A stretch of 64,000 nt of DNA from Mallotus nudiflorus (taxonomy: Eukaryota > Streptophyta > Magnoliopsida > Malpighiales > Euphorbiaceae). Position numbers and translations under genes: made by a program. The notes under the pieces are model-generated. The model was not told where the DNA came from, did no database searches, and saw nothing but the letters and a program-made list of their open reading frames with translations. The stretch spans positions 372,001-436,000 of the forward strand of contig CANTUR010000044.1 of NCBI GenBank assembly GCA_947683625.1, given 5' to 3'. This document shows, in pieces, positions 10,361 through 23,050 of the stretch (positions are counted from its first letter, which is position 1; each line of letters starts with the position of its first letter).

Positions 10361-11990
10361 GAGATATTCCCATACGATCCTAAAAGTGGAAAGAAGGACC
10401 CTAACCTTATGGCAGGATATAGGATAATGGGATGGTGGCAGCTGATGGAGCTGAATATTTGACAAAGTATTCAAATTTTCCTAATGATTGTTTGAGAAGA
10501 TGCCAAACATTATCATATAGAGGATGACTTGGAAAGTGAAAATGGTTAAAACAATTTTTTTTTAATTTTATTTCCCTAACTTTTTCATGGCCCATCCAGA
10601 AGGATTTTCAACCCCTCGGGCTTAAAGAAAACTATATAAAATATTTACAAGACAATATAAGGCTTATTAGCCTGTTGGCTTTATAAAAGGAAAAATCCTA
10701 AAACACTAATCTTCATTGTCATTACCTAAATCAATAATGGGCTATGAGTCCTGAGATGTTTGGGATGCAGAAGAAGATTGCTTTGAGTTAAGCGGTTACT
10801 GTATGACTTTAAAGTATTCTTTTTTTTTATCTTAGCTGTTGCAATGAGAGCACTGGCATGCGAATTTTGAGCAAGGAAGCTGGACTATGCTTGAGATTGA
10901 GCACAAAAGTATCTAAGGAAACAATGCCTTTTAAGCCATTTAGAAACTAAAACTTTAGAGATCTTTTATGGAATTTTATATGAGTTCCACCATTTTACTT
11001 TTAACCTTCTTTGAAGAACAACAATATATTCATTTATATAAAACTTAAGATACCATTGTGAGACTTAAAGAACAAAGAATTTTAAGCAATAAAAGCAAAG
11101 GAGGGTGAACTTTTTCTCATGAGGGGAAGGCTTATAGTGAAAAGAGAAAAGGTTAAAACCCTAATGGGTATTAGGAGGGAGGATATCAAGGATTGGACCA
11201 TAATTATTCTACCATCTAGTGAACCATGCAGGGAACTTAATGATATTAACATGATCATTGAGAAAAAAAACCATGTATGGGCATTAAAAGAATTTTGGAT
11301 TAAGAAGGTATTAAACCATGCTTATTTGTAATCCCAATATGAGAATGAATGGCAAAAGTCTAATTTTGTATTGAAGTTAAAAGGGAAGGTTTTTGGTTTA
11401 AAGAGTTCTTATCCCCAATCAGAGGGATGAAGAACTTTAAGGATTTTATAGGTAGAATAAGAAGGTTTAGTGTAGCCTTTTATTATAAAAGTGCTTGAAT
11501 TCAGCATAATTAGTGAATTTCAAAATTGTTTGATAATACTCTTGGGGTTTAAAAAGATCCCAAGGTTTAAAAAACTAATTTTTTGGAAAATTATTTTGCA
11601 TTGTGATAAAAGCATCTTTATGATAAAAACCATCTTTAATAGTCAAAATATTTTGGATAGAATTTTTTATCAGAAAGTCTAATGATGAGAGTTTTAATTG
11701 TGATAAAATAATTTATGAACTACTTTGGGTGGCCAAAGGAATTAAATCATTTTGAGAAAGGGTTTTAGAGGAGGAGGACTCTTGTTTCTCAATTTTAGAA
11801 ATTAGTTGAGGAGTTTTACCTAAAATAGTTGCCATCATTGTCAGGATGTTCAATGGGTGGAGGCTGTAAAGTATTCTAGATTGCTTTAAGAAGTTCAAGG
11901 GTTTTGGAGACTGATTCAATCCATTGCTGGATTTGAATAGCTTTATCTAAATTTTCAGCTATATCAAAGTATTCTTGGTTTACTATATCG
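10361..11990 (-). pseudogene. viral 3'-proximal region downstream of RNase H, copy 1
   Basis: This segment is collinear with about 21340-22809 on the same strand, so it belongs to the viral unit. It follows the RNase H fragment directly. The only sizeable open stretch is 11919-11713 on the minus strand (68 codons), which includes LKQSRILYSLHPLN and ISKIEKQESSSSKTLSQNDL. I do not recognise a domain. Florendoviruses have a second ORF of unknown role in this position, and this may be its remnant. Confidence 0.55.
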
Positions 11991-12059
11991 AACCATGACT
12001 TTATAGGCTTAGTAGTAGAAAAAGGAGGGGGAATAGGAGTTTTAACTTTATCTTTATCT

Positions 12060-12425
12060 TTCTCCTTATTTTTTTGATCTATCTTTATCCATTTTTAAAA
12101 ATTATCTAGTTAAAAAGTCTGGTTGAGAATTTGTATCTCCTTTAATAAATTCTATATCAAAATCAAAGATAGTCAAAATAGCTTGCCATCTTGCAAAAAT
12201 CTATTTTGATGCAATATTTTGAACATCTATGTAAAACATTTTTTTATAGATTTACAATCAATGCGAAGTAAAAACTTTTGATTTAACAAGTCTGATTAAA
12301 ATTTTGATATGCATATGACAATAAAAAGAACTTCTTTTTTGATAGTGGAGTAGTTCCTTTATGTATCATTGCAGTGACCCAAAGTATATTGAACTACAAC
12401 TTCCTTTTCATTAGAAACCTACTTA
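12060..12425 (-). pseudogene. caulimovirid RNase H, C-terminal fragment
   Basis: The reverse complement matches the plus-strand RNase H end at about 18680-19020 for its full length, with scattered substitutions and stops. It begins abruptly at 12425, where the next minus-strand bases belong to the coat-protein C-terminus. This junction between two non-adjacent parts of the viral genome marks a deletion or a recombination between copies. The RT itself is missing here. Confidence 0.75.
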
Positions 12426-14710
12426 AGTTACTTACCCTTATGCTAGAATTAGTATCAAAAGAAGAGGAGGAAGTGGTTGTTATTTCATCTATCTGAGGAT
12501 GTCCTATTCTTAGGAATTCATTAGAGTTAGTTTTAGACTCAGAAGTTTCTATAAGGAGGGCTATAAATTTATTCATGGTTTCTTCTACTAAGTCTAATTC
12601 CTAGAGTTTCTTGGAGACTCTATAGCATTTAGAGATGTGTCCCTTTTTACCACATTTGTAGCAGGTTACATCTTTTATATTGGATTTCTTGGCTTTATCA
12701 ACTTTATTTTTTCTAGAGGTTTTCTTGCAAGGTTTTTTGAAGTAAGTTTCTTTAGCATCCTTTCTCTTGGAGAAATTTTAATATTTCTTAAAAAATTTCC
12801 TAGATGAAGGTTTCAAAGATTTCTTACTGTAATGTCCTTTGCAAGAGGAATTATATGTGAGACTATAGTCAAACTGTTTGCAGAAGGATCCTAGTTCTTG
12901 TTTGGTCTTTCTCAACTCCTATTTTAAATGGTTTTAAAGTTTTAAATCTTGGCAAATTTTAAGACCTTCACATTGGGTGGTACTGATCAACTTACCATAA
13001 GTAATCTAGTCATAAGGGAAGTTATAAGTACCAGAAGACTATCTGACGGTATTCCTAACTCTTTCTCCTAAAAGGGTTGGCAAACTTGTAAAGAATTTTT
13101 CTTTCCAAAAATATTGGTTAGAATCTTCCCTAAGCGTAGTAAGGAAGGTTAATCTATACCCTTGGAAGTCACTCAATTTCTTTCACCTGAGATTAGAAAG
13201 AAGATTAACATTTTTATCTTTCAGATGAGAGGAATCTTCTATAAAATATAGTGTTATGGTCAATATCAAGGTAGACACTGCATCTTGAAAAGGGTTTCTT
13301 ATTTTGTCTAAAATGGGAAGACTTTTATCATCTATTTTGATAGTATGCAATATATTAAGTTGTTGTTGCTTAGTGAGATGATAATCCCTTTTAGTTGACC
13401 AAGGAAACCTGCATTGATGAGTTTTGCGATAGACTTATCAGTGGTTCCAGTTTGGGCTTTATAAGAATTAGATGCCATAGTCATCTGTTGGACAAAGTTG
13501 AGGATTTGATATTCATACATGCCATCTATATTCTATTCATAAATGGAATTGGCACTAAACTTAAGCTGAACTAGGGCATTTGGTTGACTATCAAGTTCTA
13601 GTTCAAATAGCCTAGTTTGGATATATCATGAATGGGATGGTGGGATAATGGGCCAATGAAGTTTAGTAATTTTTAGAGACTGTTCCCAAAATGCATTATC
13701 TTTAGAGGTGGAACCTATATCTTTATCTAGGACACTAACACTCTAGCTAATAGACTTAGGAGTATCCAAGACTATAGGCTCTTTAGAGGCACTAGAAGGG
13801 TCTATCCTATTAAGCTGTTTTATAATAGCATGCAAGAATTCAATTTTATTGCTTCTAATTTCTTGCTGAGCATTGTTAGAGATATGATCTTATTTGAACA
13901 TGGGATACTTGAGTTTTTATTCAGTTGTGACTATAGATCCTTGGGGTTCTATAGGCCTCTGAGCTTGATTCTCAAGCCTTGTCAACTGCCTACCTATGCT
14001 GTTGAGATGGACATTAGTGAAGTTGTTATGAGAAACTATATTTTTCAGGTTCTAGGAGTTACTATCTTAAGGCTTTTTGTAAGGAGCAACATTAACAGTC
14101 TCATTTCGTACAGGGATCTTGATCATCCTTAGAGAAGGATGTTTAGACTCTATATTTTGTCCATTGGTTGTTTCCCATATTGTTACCCTTTGTTTTTTTT
14201 AAAAGTGATAGGATTCAAAACTTTAAAAGGATAAGAAATATTGTTTTATGATGCATATATTTCAAACCATTCAAAAAATAATATATTGACTTTATTTTGT
14301 TGCACAAAATCATTAAATTGGGTTTGGATGACTTCTCAATTATTTAGATAATATTTAAAGAACTAAGATCTTTTTTCTAAATTATGAGATACATAAAAAT
14401 CTTTGTGCAAAAGAGCTTTATCAGGAGTGAAGTCTTTATTTAAGAAATTTAATTCGTGGGCCATATTTTTGGTGATAGTTAAGGTAGTTGGAGTAATAGG
14501 AGGAGAAGGAGATTTGTTTTCTAGTCCAAGCCCAGTATAGACTGGTCTAGGTATAGTGGTGCTATAGTCTACATTTTTTAGAGAAGTAGGAGGTAGATCT
14601 AACATTTAATATCTGGCTAGGGTAGTATATAGTAGATTGATAATGCGAGGAAGGTTCAGATGATGATCTACTTGGTCATTTTCTGGCAAATATATGGTTC
14701 TTGGCATATT
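12426..14710 (-). pseudogene. caulimovirid coat-protein region with CCHC zinc finger, copy 1
   Basis: Read on the minus strand, the region starts near 14707 with MPRTIYLPENDQ, continues through FNDFVQQNKVNILFFEWFEI and ends in a Lys-rich tract leading to CYKCGKKGHISKCY at about 12677-12635. This is the nucleic-acid-binding knuckle near the C-terminus of caulimovirid coat proteins. An acidic Ser-rich tail (12576-12430) follows. Frame breaks are frequent in the middle. The segment matches copy 2 (15.99-17.60 kb) and copy 3 (19.06-19.52 kb). Confidence 0.78.
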
Positions 14711-15515
14711 ATAGTGTTGGCTTGGCTGTGGGTCTTTATGATATGGAAGGTTTATGACATAGGGTATTTAGGATAATCATCCTAAATCAAGAGACTCTAA
14801 TGATGATGTATTAAAGAATCAGAGCTAGAAAAGGTTCTATTAAAGCAGAGTTTTACTCTATCATCTTAGAACTGGGTTACATGCTTTATTTCGGTATTTA
14901 GAACAGATGTTTCTTCTATTTGAGTTTTTAGCTTAGTGGCTTCTTTAAGGATCCATTCTTAGGGAAGTGTTATTTAGTTCCATTGGTGGGTTTGGGGATA
15001 ACAACATTAGCCTTAGTCATATTTGTTTAAAGAAATAGGGTTTCTCCCTTCTTATTATAAAAATGACTTTTTGTATCAAAAGTAGACATTATAGCTTCAT
15101 AATAAACTTTAAAAATCAATGCAACTATAATAGATCTATCTTTTATATGATAATTATGGGTCTAGATCTTAAAACTAAGGACTTTAATAAATTTGCATCA
15201 TTAAGAGAAACGGTAAAGTTGGGATAATAATCAAATGATATAGGCTTTTATAGAGACTGGATTATATGGTTCCTAGGAGGGAATCATGGAAGTTCTTAAA
15301 CCTCATGTCTCTTAGAGGAGCTAAGATGGAGGTGTTTAGACCTTCTTTATTGAGAGGCTTTATACCTACTTGAATAATACCTATATGGATATATTGAAAA
15401 CCTTTAGCTTTATATTTATCTAAGGAGGTAAGAGAGAATAACCTTAAAAAATCTTAGGCTTTAGACAATTAGATATCTCTTTCTTCAGTCTTGATTACAT
15501 AATCAGACTTGAAAA
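14711..15515 (-). pseudogene. caulimovirid movement protein, 5'-truncated copy 1
   Basis: The reverse complement begins at about 15515 inside the movement protein, at a point equal to about 20325 in copy 2, and runs with it to the coat-protein start. It contains the region that in copy 2 aligns with the 30K-type movement proteins, here with more stops. The upstream junction joins it to a coat-protein C-terminal segment that does not normally precede the movement protein. Confidence 0.7.
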
Positions 15516-17607
15516 TCTTTATAAAAAATAATAGAAATCTTTATAATACATTTTCTTGAAGAAATTTAGTCTAGAGTACAGAGAAAATCTCTTGGGACTT
15601 TAGCAAGGTTAGTTAAAGATTGGGGTTCTAAATCCTTAGTCTGATTGCTATCACTAGACTCTTCAGCAAGTTTGGTGACAAGGAATTGTATTAACTTATA
15701 ATCTTTTTGTTGCTTATCTTTTAACTACTTTATCTTAGTCTTTTTGGTATTTATTTCTATATGAAGCTCCTAGATATCTCCTAAAGGTCTTTTACTGAGT
15801 TTCTTTTTATTCAAAATGGTAGTATGGTCATATATACTATTACTAGTGGAAGGTAACTTAGTAGCTTTAGGTTTAGGTTCCTTTTTAAGGGATTACCTAA
15901 GCTATTCAACATACATTTTTTGGATATTAGGGTTATCTATATGTTGAATGACATCTATAATCAAGGTTTGTTCCCTAGTAAGCATGTTGGGTTACTTACC
16001 CTCAATGCTAGAATCAGTATTAGAAGAAGAGGAGGAAGTGGTTGCTATTTCATATATATAAGGATGTCCTATCCTTAGGAATTCATCAGAGTTGGTTTCA
16101 GAGTCAGAAGTTTCTATAAGGAGGGTTGCAACTTTATTTATAGTTTCTTCAGCTAAGTCTAATTACTAGAGTTTCTTAAAGACTCTAAATATTTAGAGAT
16201 GTGTCCCTTTTTGCCACATTTATAGCAGGTTACATCTTTTATACTGGATTTCTTACCTTTATCAACTTTATTTTTTCTAGAGGTTTTCTTGTAAGGTTTT
16301 TTGTAGTAAGTTTCTTTCCTTTCTCTTAGAGAATTTTCTATATTTCTTAGAAAATTTCCTAGAGAAAGGTTTTAAACATTTCTTACTGTAATCTTTTTTG
16401 CAAGAGGGATTTTGGGTAAGACTATAGTCAAACTATTTACAGAAGGATCCTAGTTCTTGTTTGGTCTTTCTCAACTCCCACTTTAAATGCTTTTAGAGTT
16501 TTAAATCTTAGCAAATTTTAAGACCTTCATGTTGGGTGGTGTTGATCAACTCACAATAAGTAAGATAATCATAAGGAATGATATAGGTATAAGAAGACTG
16601 TCTAAGGGTATTCCTAACTCTTTCTTCTAAAAGGGTTAGTAAACTTACAAGGAATTTTTCTATAAAAAAAGATTAGTTAGAATTTTCCCTAAGCATAGCC
16701 CTAGTGAGGAAGGTTGATCTATACCATTAGAAGTCACTCAGTTTCTTACACCTGAGATTAAAAAGAAGGTAAGCATTTTTATATTTAAAATTAAGAGGAA
16801 TCTCCTACAAAATGTAGTGTTGTGGTTAATATCAAGGTAGACACTACATCCTGAATAGGGTTTCCTATTTAGTCTAAGATGGGAAGACCTTCATCATCTA
16901 TTTGGATAGCATGTAAGATATTAAGCTATTGTTGCTTAGTCAGATGATAATCCCACCAACCTTTTAGCTGACTAGAGATACCTGCATTGATAAGTTCTAT
17001 GATAGACTCATCAGTGATTCCAGTTTGGGCTTTAGAAGAATTAGATGCCATAGTCATATGTTGGAGAGAGTTGAGGATTTGATATCCAAATATGCCATTT
17101 ATTTTCCATTCATAAATGGAAGTGGCACTAAACTTAGGTTGAACTAGGGCATTTAGTTAACTATGAAGTTCTAATTCAGGTAGCCTAGTTTGGATATATC
17201 GTGAATGAGATGTTAGGACAATAGGCCTATGAAGTTTAGCAATTTCAGGAACAGTTTAGCAATTCCTAGAATGCATTATCTTTAGATGTGGAATTTATAT
17301 CTTTATCTAGGACATTAAAACTTTGGTTGATAAACTGAGGAGTATCTAGGACTATAGGTTCTCTAGAGGCACTTAAAGGGTCTATCTTACTAAGCTATTC
17401 TCTAACAGCATACAAGAATTCAGTTTTATTATTTCTATTTTCTTGTTGAGCATTGTTAGAGATTTGATATTGTTTGAACATGGGATACTTAAGTTTTTTC
17501 TCAGTTGTAACTATAGAACTTAAGGGTTCCATAGGCTTCTGAGCTTAATTCTCAACCCTTGTCAATTGTCTACCTATGTTATTGAGAGGGGCATTGGTGA
17601 AGTTGTC
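15516..17607 (-). pseudogene. caulimovirid coat-protein region, copy 2, with C-terminal extension
   Basis: The minus strand from 17607 down matches copy 1 (14010 to 12430), including the CCHC knuckle at about 16251-16215. Unlike copy 1 it continues past the acidic tail through PNMLTREQTLIIDVIQHI and an open stretch DKQQKDYKLIQFLVTKLAEE to about 15530. This part should lie between coat protein and protease in the viral polyprotein. The 17607 end is an inversion junction with the plus-strand RT. Confidence 0.72.
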
Positions 17608-17619
17608 AAGATATTATCC

Positions 17620-19025
17620 TAAAAGAAGTTTGTTTTGATTTACCAAATGCTTTTTGGAAAAGAAAACAACGTATAGTTAATTTTCCTTATGAGCCAGGAT
17701 TTAATGAGAAAGATATTCCTACCAAAGCTAGACTAATTCAGATGAACACTAAACTAGAACAGTATTGTAAGGAAGAAATCCAAGGATTAATCTTAAATTC
17801 TAGATCTCGAATCCAAAGGATTAATCTTAAATTCTAGGTCTCTTTGGAGTTGTGAAACTTTCTATGTTAATAAAGCTTTTGAAATAGAAAGAGGTACTCC
17901 TAAGCTTATAATCAATTATAAACTTTTGAATAAAGCTTTGAAATGGATTAGGTATCATATTAAAACAAAAAAGATCTTTTATAAAAACTTCATTATGCAT
18001 TTGTATTTTACAAGTTTAATAGGAAATAAGGATTTTGAAAAATACAAATTGATGAAAAACACTGCTATAAAATAGCTTTTACTATCCTATTTAGTCAATA
18101 TGCGTGGAATGTTATGCCATTTGGATTGAAAAATGCACCATCATAATTTTAAAGAATAATGAATGATATATTCAATCCTTATTTTCAATTTTGCATCATT
18201 TATATTGATGACATGCTTATTTTTTCTGATTCCATTAAATAACATTTCAAGCATTTAAAGACTTTTCTTTATATAGTTAAAGTTAATGGTCTTGTTGTCT
18301 CTACTAAGAAAATATCCCTTTTCTAAACCAGAGTCAGATTCTTAGGACACTACATTTGTTGTGTTACTATTATTTTCATCGAGAGATCCTTAGAACTTGG
18401 AAATAGGTTCCCTGATAAAATTCTTAATAAAGTTCAGTTGTAAAGGTTTTTAGGAAGGCTTAATTATGTTTTAGACTTTTGTCCTAATATTAATAGGATT
18501 GTTAAACCTTTGCATGATAGGTTAAAGAAAAATCTAGTCCCTTGGATTAATGAGCACACTAAAGTTGTCAAACAGATAAAGTCTCATATCCTTGAAATCC
18601 CTTGCCTCTATATAGCTTATCCTAAACTCCCTAAGATTGTCGAGATAGATGCTAGTGAGTTAGGCTATGGTGGTATTATTAAGTAGGTTTCTAATGAAAA
18701 GGAAGTTGTAGTTCAGTACACTTTAGGTTATTAGAATGATACATACGGGAACTACTCCACTATAAAAAAGAAGTTCTTTCCACTGTCATATGCATATCAA
18801 AATTTCAATCAGACTTGTTAAATCAAAATTTTTTACTTTGCATTGATTGTAAATATGCAAAAGAATTTTTACAAAAAGACGTTCAAAATATTATATCAAA
18901 ACAGATTTTTCCAAGATGGCAAGCTATTTTGAGTATCTTTGATTTTGATATAGAATTCATTAAAGGAGATACCAATTCTCTACCAGACTTTATGACTAGA
19001 CAATTTTTACAAAACAAATAAAGAT
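17620..19025 (+). pseudogene. caulimovirid reverse transcriptase-RNase H, the only RT copy, inverted relative to the rest
   Basis: The enzyme copies pregenomic RNA to DNA. The plus strand shows the RT N-terminal region (PTKARLIQMNTKLEQYCKEE), the catalytic YIDD box at 18201-18212 preceded by a degraded PFGLKNAP-like segment, and then an RNase H with an aspartate in VEIDASELGYGG at about 18640. The C-terminal 68 codons (18815-19021) are open and end in PDFMTRQFLQNK, the usual end of this module in the family. Frameshifts are frequent. One of them comes from a 33/34-nt tandem duplication near 17779-17845. No functional enzyme is possible. Confidence 0.85.
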
Positions 19026-19059
19026 GGTTTGAAAAAAGAATATATTGAATTTTTGACTC

Positions 19060-19560
19060 TCTAATGCACATATTTCAACCATTCAAAAAATAATATATTG
19101 ATTTTATTTTGTTGCACAAAATCATAAAATTGGCTTTGGATGACTTCTCGATTATTTAAATAATGTTTAAAGAACCAAGATCTTTTTTCTAAATTATAAG
19201 ATGCATAAAAATCTTTGTATAAAAGAGCTTTATCATAAGTGAAGTCTTTATTTAAGACATGAATTCATGGGCCATATTTTTAGTGATACTTGAGGCAGTT
19301 GGAGAAGTAAGAGGAGAAGGAGATTTGTCTTCCTATATAGGCTCAGTATAGACTGGTCTAGGTACAGTGTTGCTATAGTCTACATTTTTTAGAGAAGTCG
19401 AAGGTATATCTGAGGTTGAATATCTAGTTGGGGTAATAGATAGCAGATTGATAATGGGAGGAAGGTTCAGATGATGATCTGCTTGGTCATTTTCTAGCAA
19501 ATATATGGTTCTTGGCATATTTTGGTGTTGTCTTGGTTGTGGGTCTTTATGATATGGAAT
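19060..19560 (-). pseudogene. caulimovirid coat-protein N-terminal part, copy 3
   Basis: The minus strand from 19518 reads MPRTIYLLENDQADHHLNLP and NMAHEF, collinear with 14707 to 14220 of copy 1. It is cut at about 19060 by the junction with the end of the plus-strand RNase H. It follows the movement protein of copy 2 in the normal viral order. Confidence 0.7.
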
Positions 19561-20511
19561 GTTTTTGACATAGGGTATTTGGGATACTCATATTAGATCA
19601 AGAGACTCTTATGATGATGTAGCAAAGAATCAGAGCTAGAAAAGGTTATATCAAAGTAGAGTTTTACTCTATCATCTTGGAACTAGGTTATATGCTTTAT
19701 TTGGGTATTTAGAACATATATTTCTTTTGTCTAAGTTTTTGGCTCAGTGGCTCCTTTAAGGATCCATTCTTAGGGAAGTGTTATTTGGTTCCATTAGATG
19801 GGTTTGGGGATAACAACATTAGCTTTAGTCATATTAGTTTGAAGAAATAGGGTTTCTTCCTTCTTACTATAAAAATGACTATTTGTATCAAATGCAGACA
19901 TCATAGCTTTATAATGAACTTTAAAAATCAATGCAACTATAATAGGTCTATCATCTATATGATAATTATGGGTCTAAATCTTAAAACTAAGGACTTTAAT
20001 AAATTTGCATCATTGAGAGAAATAGTAAAGTTAGGATAATAATCAAATGATATAAGCCTTTATAGAGACTGGATTATATGGTTCCTAGGAGGGAATTATG
20101 GAAGTTCTTAAACCTCATGTCTCTTAGAGGAGCTAAGATGGAGGTGTTTAGACCTTCTTTGTTGAGAGGCTTTATGCCTACTTGAATAAGACCCATATGG
20201 ATATATTGAAAACCTTTAGCTTTATGTTTATCTAAGGAGGTAGGAGAGAATAACTTTAAAAAATCTTAGGCTTTAGACAATTAGATATCTCTTTCTTCAG
20301 TCTTGATTACATAATTAGACTTGAAGAGGTTCAATTTAGGAGTCTTATAGATATGGTCTTTACTATAATCTTTAAGTTTGAAATCATCTATGCATTTATC
20401 AAAGTTTTTAATAGTGATTTCATCAATACTGACTATATCCTTTTGAGCTTTAGTAGAAAAGGAAGCAAAGGAAGAGGAAGAAGAAGTGGTTCTTCTAAGA
20501 GTTGGATGCAT
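19561..20511 (-). pseudogene. caulimovirid movement protein (30K superfamily), copy 2 with start codon
   Basis: ATG 20511 opens a 76-codon frame with a Ser-rich N-terminus (MHPTLRRTTSSSSS) and reaches TEERDI. After stops it continues DFLKLFSPTSLDKHKAKG, IHMGLIQVGIKPL, NTSILAPLRDMRFKNFHNSL and LGTI. The GLIQVGIKPL and LRD pattern is that of caulimovirid cell-to-cell movement proteins, which act at plasmodesmata. This is the first product of the viral polyprotein, which supports the chosen start. The stops prevent expression. Confidence 0.75.
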
Positions 20512-21339
20512 GGTAAAAATAATGGCTACAGAATATGCTACACACCTATAAACTCATTGGCTAAACTAAAGAATTTATAGCCTCTCCAGGACTTATGATT
20601 GGGACCACATGTGAGTAAAAGACTCGATGAATAAACTACCTTATGGACATTATGTTTATTATACAAATAAGTATTGTAACAATCACTCAACCCCCTAGGC
20701 TCTTATACTTGTAGTGCCAAGGATTAAAGGGTGTACTATTCATGATTATGAATGGAAAGATGATTACAAATCATTGTGCCAATCTCATGCTCTAGTCACA
20801 GGCTAGACACAGAGGTTACTAGAGTAAATGCATCAAAAATTTCATAAATTTTCTTATGTGTAGAATCCTAATTTCTTAGGCAAGCATAGACCATACATTC
20901 TGCTACTTAGGATATGAATGAAAATATATAAATCTTTAAAGAAATAAATTAAACTTTAAAGAAATAAGATGCAAAAGATGAACTTATGAAGAAGCTTTAT
21001 TAATCTAAGTAAAGGAAAATATAAACTATATTATATTTTTTGAGATATGTTTTACAAAATTATAACTTAGGTATTTTATAGAGAAAGAGAGAACTAGATT
21101 AAAATCTATATTCTATATGATTTTCTATATCTAAATTTTTCAAATGTCCTCAAGGGGAAGGAAAGGCACCCTTATATAAAGGGTCTTCAATGATAGAGCT
21201 AGAATCACAAGAGAGCAGGAGAGCAAAGGTCTAAAATGAATAGTGGCAAGTATAGTAATTCCTAGAGCATTAGTGGTTAAGGAATAGTATATTGTCTGCC
21301 AATAATTTTCTTTCATCTATCAGCATCCTTTCTTTTTTT
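20512..21339 (-). promoter_or_regulatory. viral intergenic region: TATA box and primer-binding-like site
   Basis: On the minus strand this precedes the movement-protein ATG. A TATA box sits at 21180-21172 in a near-palindromic cccttatataaaggg. About 470 nt downstream, 20710-20698 reads AAGTATAAGAGCC, which matches the initiator tRNA-Met primer site TGGTATCAGAGCC at 10 of 13 positions, conserved at its 3' part. The order promoter, primer site, polyprotein start is the caulimovirid arrangement. A CT-rich stretch (GTTCTCTCTTTCTCTATAAA, about 21091-21072 on the minus strand) lies between. Activity is inferred only. Confidence 0.55.
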
Positions 21340-23045
21340 TAGAGATATTCCAATGCGATCTTGAAAGTGGAAAGAGGGACCCCAACCTTGTGGCAAGATA
21401 GAGGATAGTAGGATGGTAGCAGTGGCGGAGCTGAATATTTGACAAAGTAGTTAAATTTTCCTGATGGTTGTCCAAGAAGATGCTAAACATTATCATCTGG
21501 AGGATGACCTGGAAAGTGAAAATGGTTGAAATACTTTTTTTTAAAAATTTATTACCCTAACTTTTGCATGGGCCATTCAAAAGGATTTTCAACCTATTAA
21601 GCTTAAAGAAAACTATATAAGATATTTACAAGACAATATAAGGCTTATTAGCCTATAGGTTTTATAAAAGTAAAAATCCCAAAACAGTCATCTTCATTTT
21701 CATTACGCAAATCAATAATGGGCTTTGAGTCCTGAGACGTTTAGGATGTAGAAGAAGATTGCTTTGAGTTAAGCAGCTACTGCATGACTTTAAAGTATTC
21801 TTCTTCTGTCTTAACTACTATAAGGAGAGCATTGGCATGCAACTTTTGAGCAAGGAAACTGGATTGTTAATTAAGATTGAGCATGAGAGTATCCAAGGAA
21901 ACCATGCCTTTTAAGCCATTCAGAAACTATAGCTTTTGAGATCTTTTATGGAATTTTATATAAGTTCCACCAATTTACTTTGAACCTTCTTTGGAGAACA
22001 ATAATATATTCATTTATATAGAAGTCAAGATACCATTGTGAGACCTAAGGAATAAAGAATTTTGAGTAATAAAGGCAAAGGAGGGTGAACTTTTTCTTAG
22101 GAGGGGAAGGCTTATAGTGAGAAGAGAAAAGGTTAAAAACCTAATGGATATTAGGGATTGGACCATAATTATTCCACCATCTAGTGAAGCACGCAAGGAA
22201 CTTGTTGATATTAGCGTGATCATTAAGGAAAAATAATTATGTATGGGTATTGAAAGAATTTTGGATTAAGAAGATATTAAACCGTGCTTGTTTGTCAATA
22301 TGAGAACTAATGGCAATAGTTTAATTTAGTATTGAAGTTGAGAGGGAAGGTTTTTTAGTTTAAAGAGTTCTTGTCCCTAATCAGAGGGATGTAGAACTTT
22401 AAGGATTTTGCAGGTGGAATAAAAAGGTTTAGTGTAGCCTTTATGTTTGAAGTGCTTGAATTCACTAGAACCAATGAATTCCAAAATCATTTGATAATAC
22501 TCTTAGGGTTTAGAAAGATCCTAAGGTTTAAAAAATTTGGAAAATGATTTTGCATTGTGTTAAAAGGATCTTTATGATAAAAACCATCTTTGATAGTTAA
22601 AATATTTTGGATAGAATTTTTTATCAGAAAGTCAGAAGATCGGAGTTTTGATTATGATAAAATAATTTGTGAACCACTTTAGGTAGCCACACTAGTTAAA
22701 TCATTTTGAGAAAAGGTTTCAAAGCAGGATGACTCTTCTTTCTCAATTTTAGAAATTAGTTAAGGAGTTTTACTTAAAATACCTTTGTTGCCATCCTTGT
22801 CAGGATGTTATCTTTATGATAAAAACCATATTTGATAGTCAAAATATTTGGGATAGAATTTTTATTAGAAAGTCAGAAGATGGGTGTTTTGATTGTGATA
22901 AAAAAATTTATGAACCACTTTGGGTAGCCACAGGAGTTAAATCATTTTAAGAAAGGGTTTTAGAGGAGGATGACTCTCCTTTCTCAGTTTTATAAATCAG
23001 TTGAGGAGTTATACCTAAAATACCTTTGTTGTCATCATTGTCAGG

Positions 23046-23050
<5 letters not shown>
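21340..23050 (-). pseudogene. viral 3'-proximal region, copy 2, with internal 240-bp tandem duplication
   Basis: The segment is collinear with copy 1 (10361-11840). Its last part is duplicated: about 22570-22809 is repeated at 22811-23050, both ending tcaggatgtt. No conserved domain was recognised. It ends exactly at a (TA)n tract, and MULE A sequence resumes beyond that. Confidence 0.6.
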
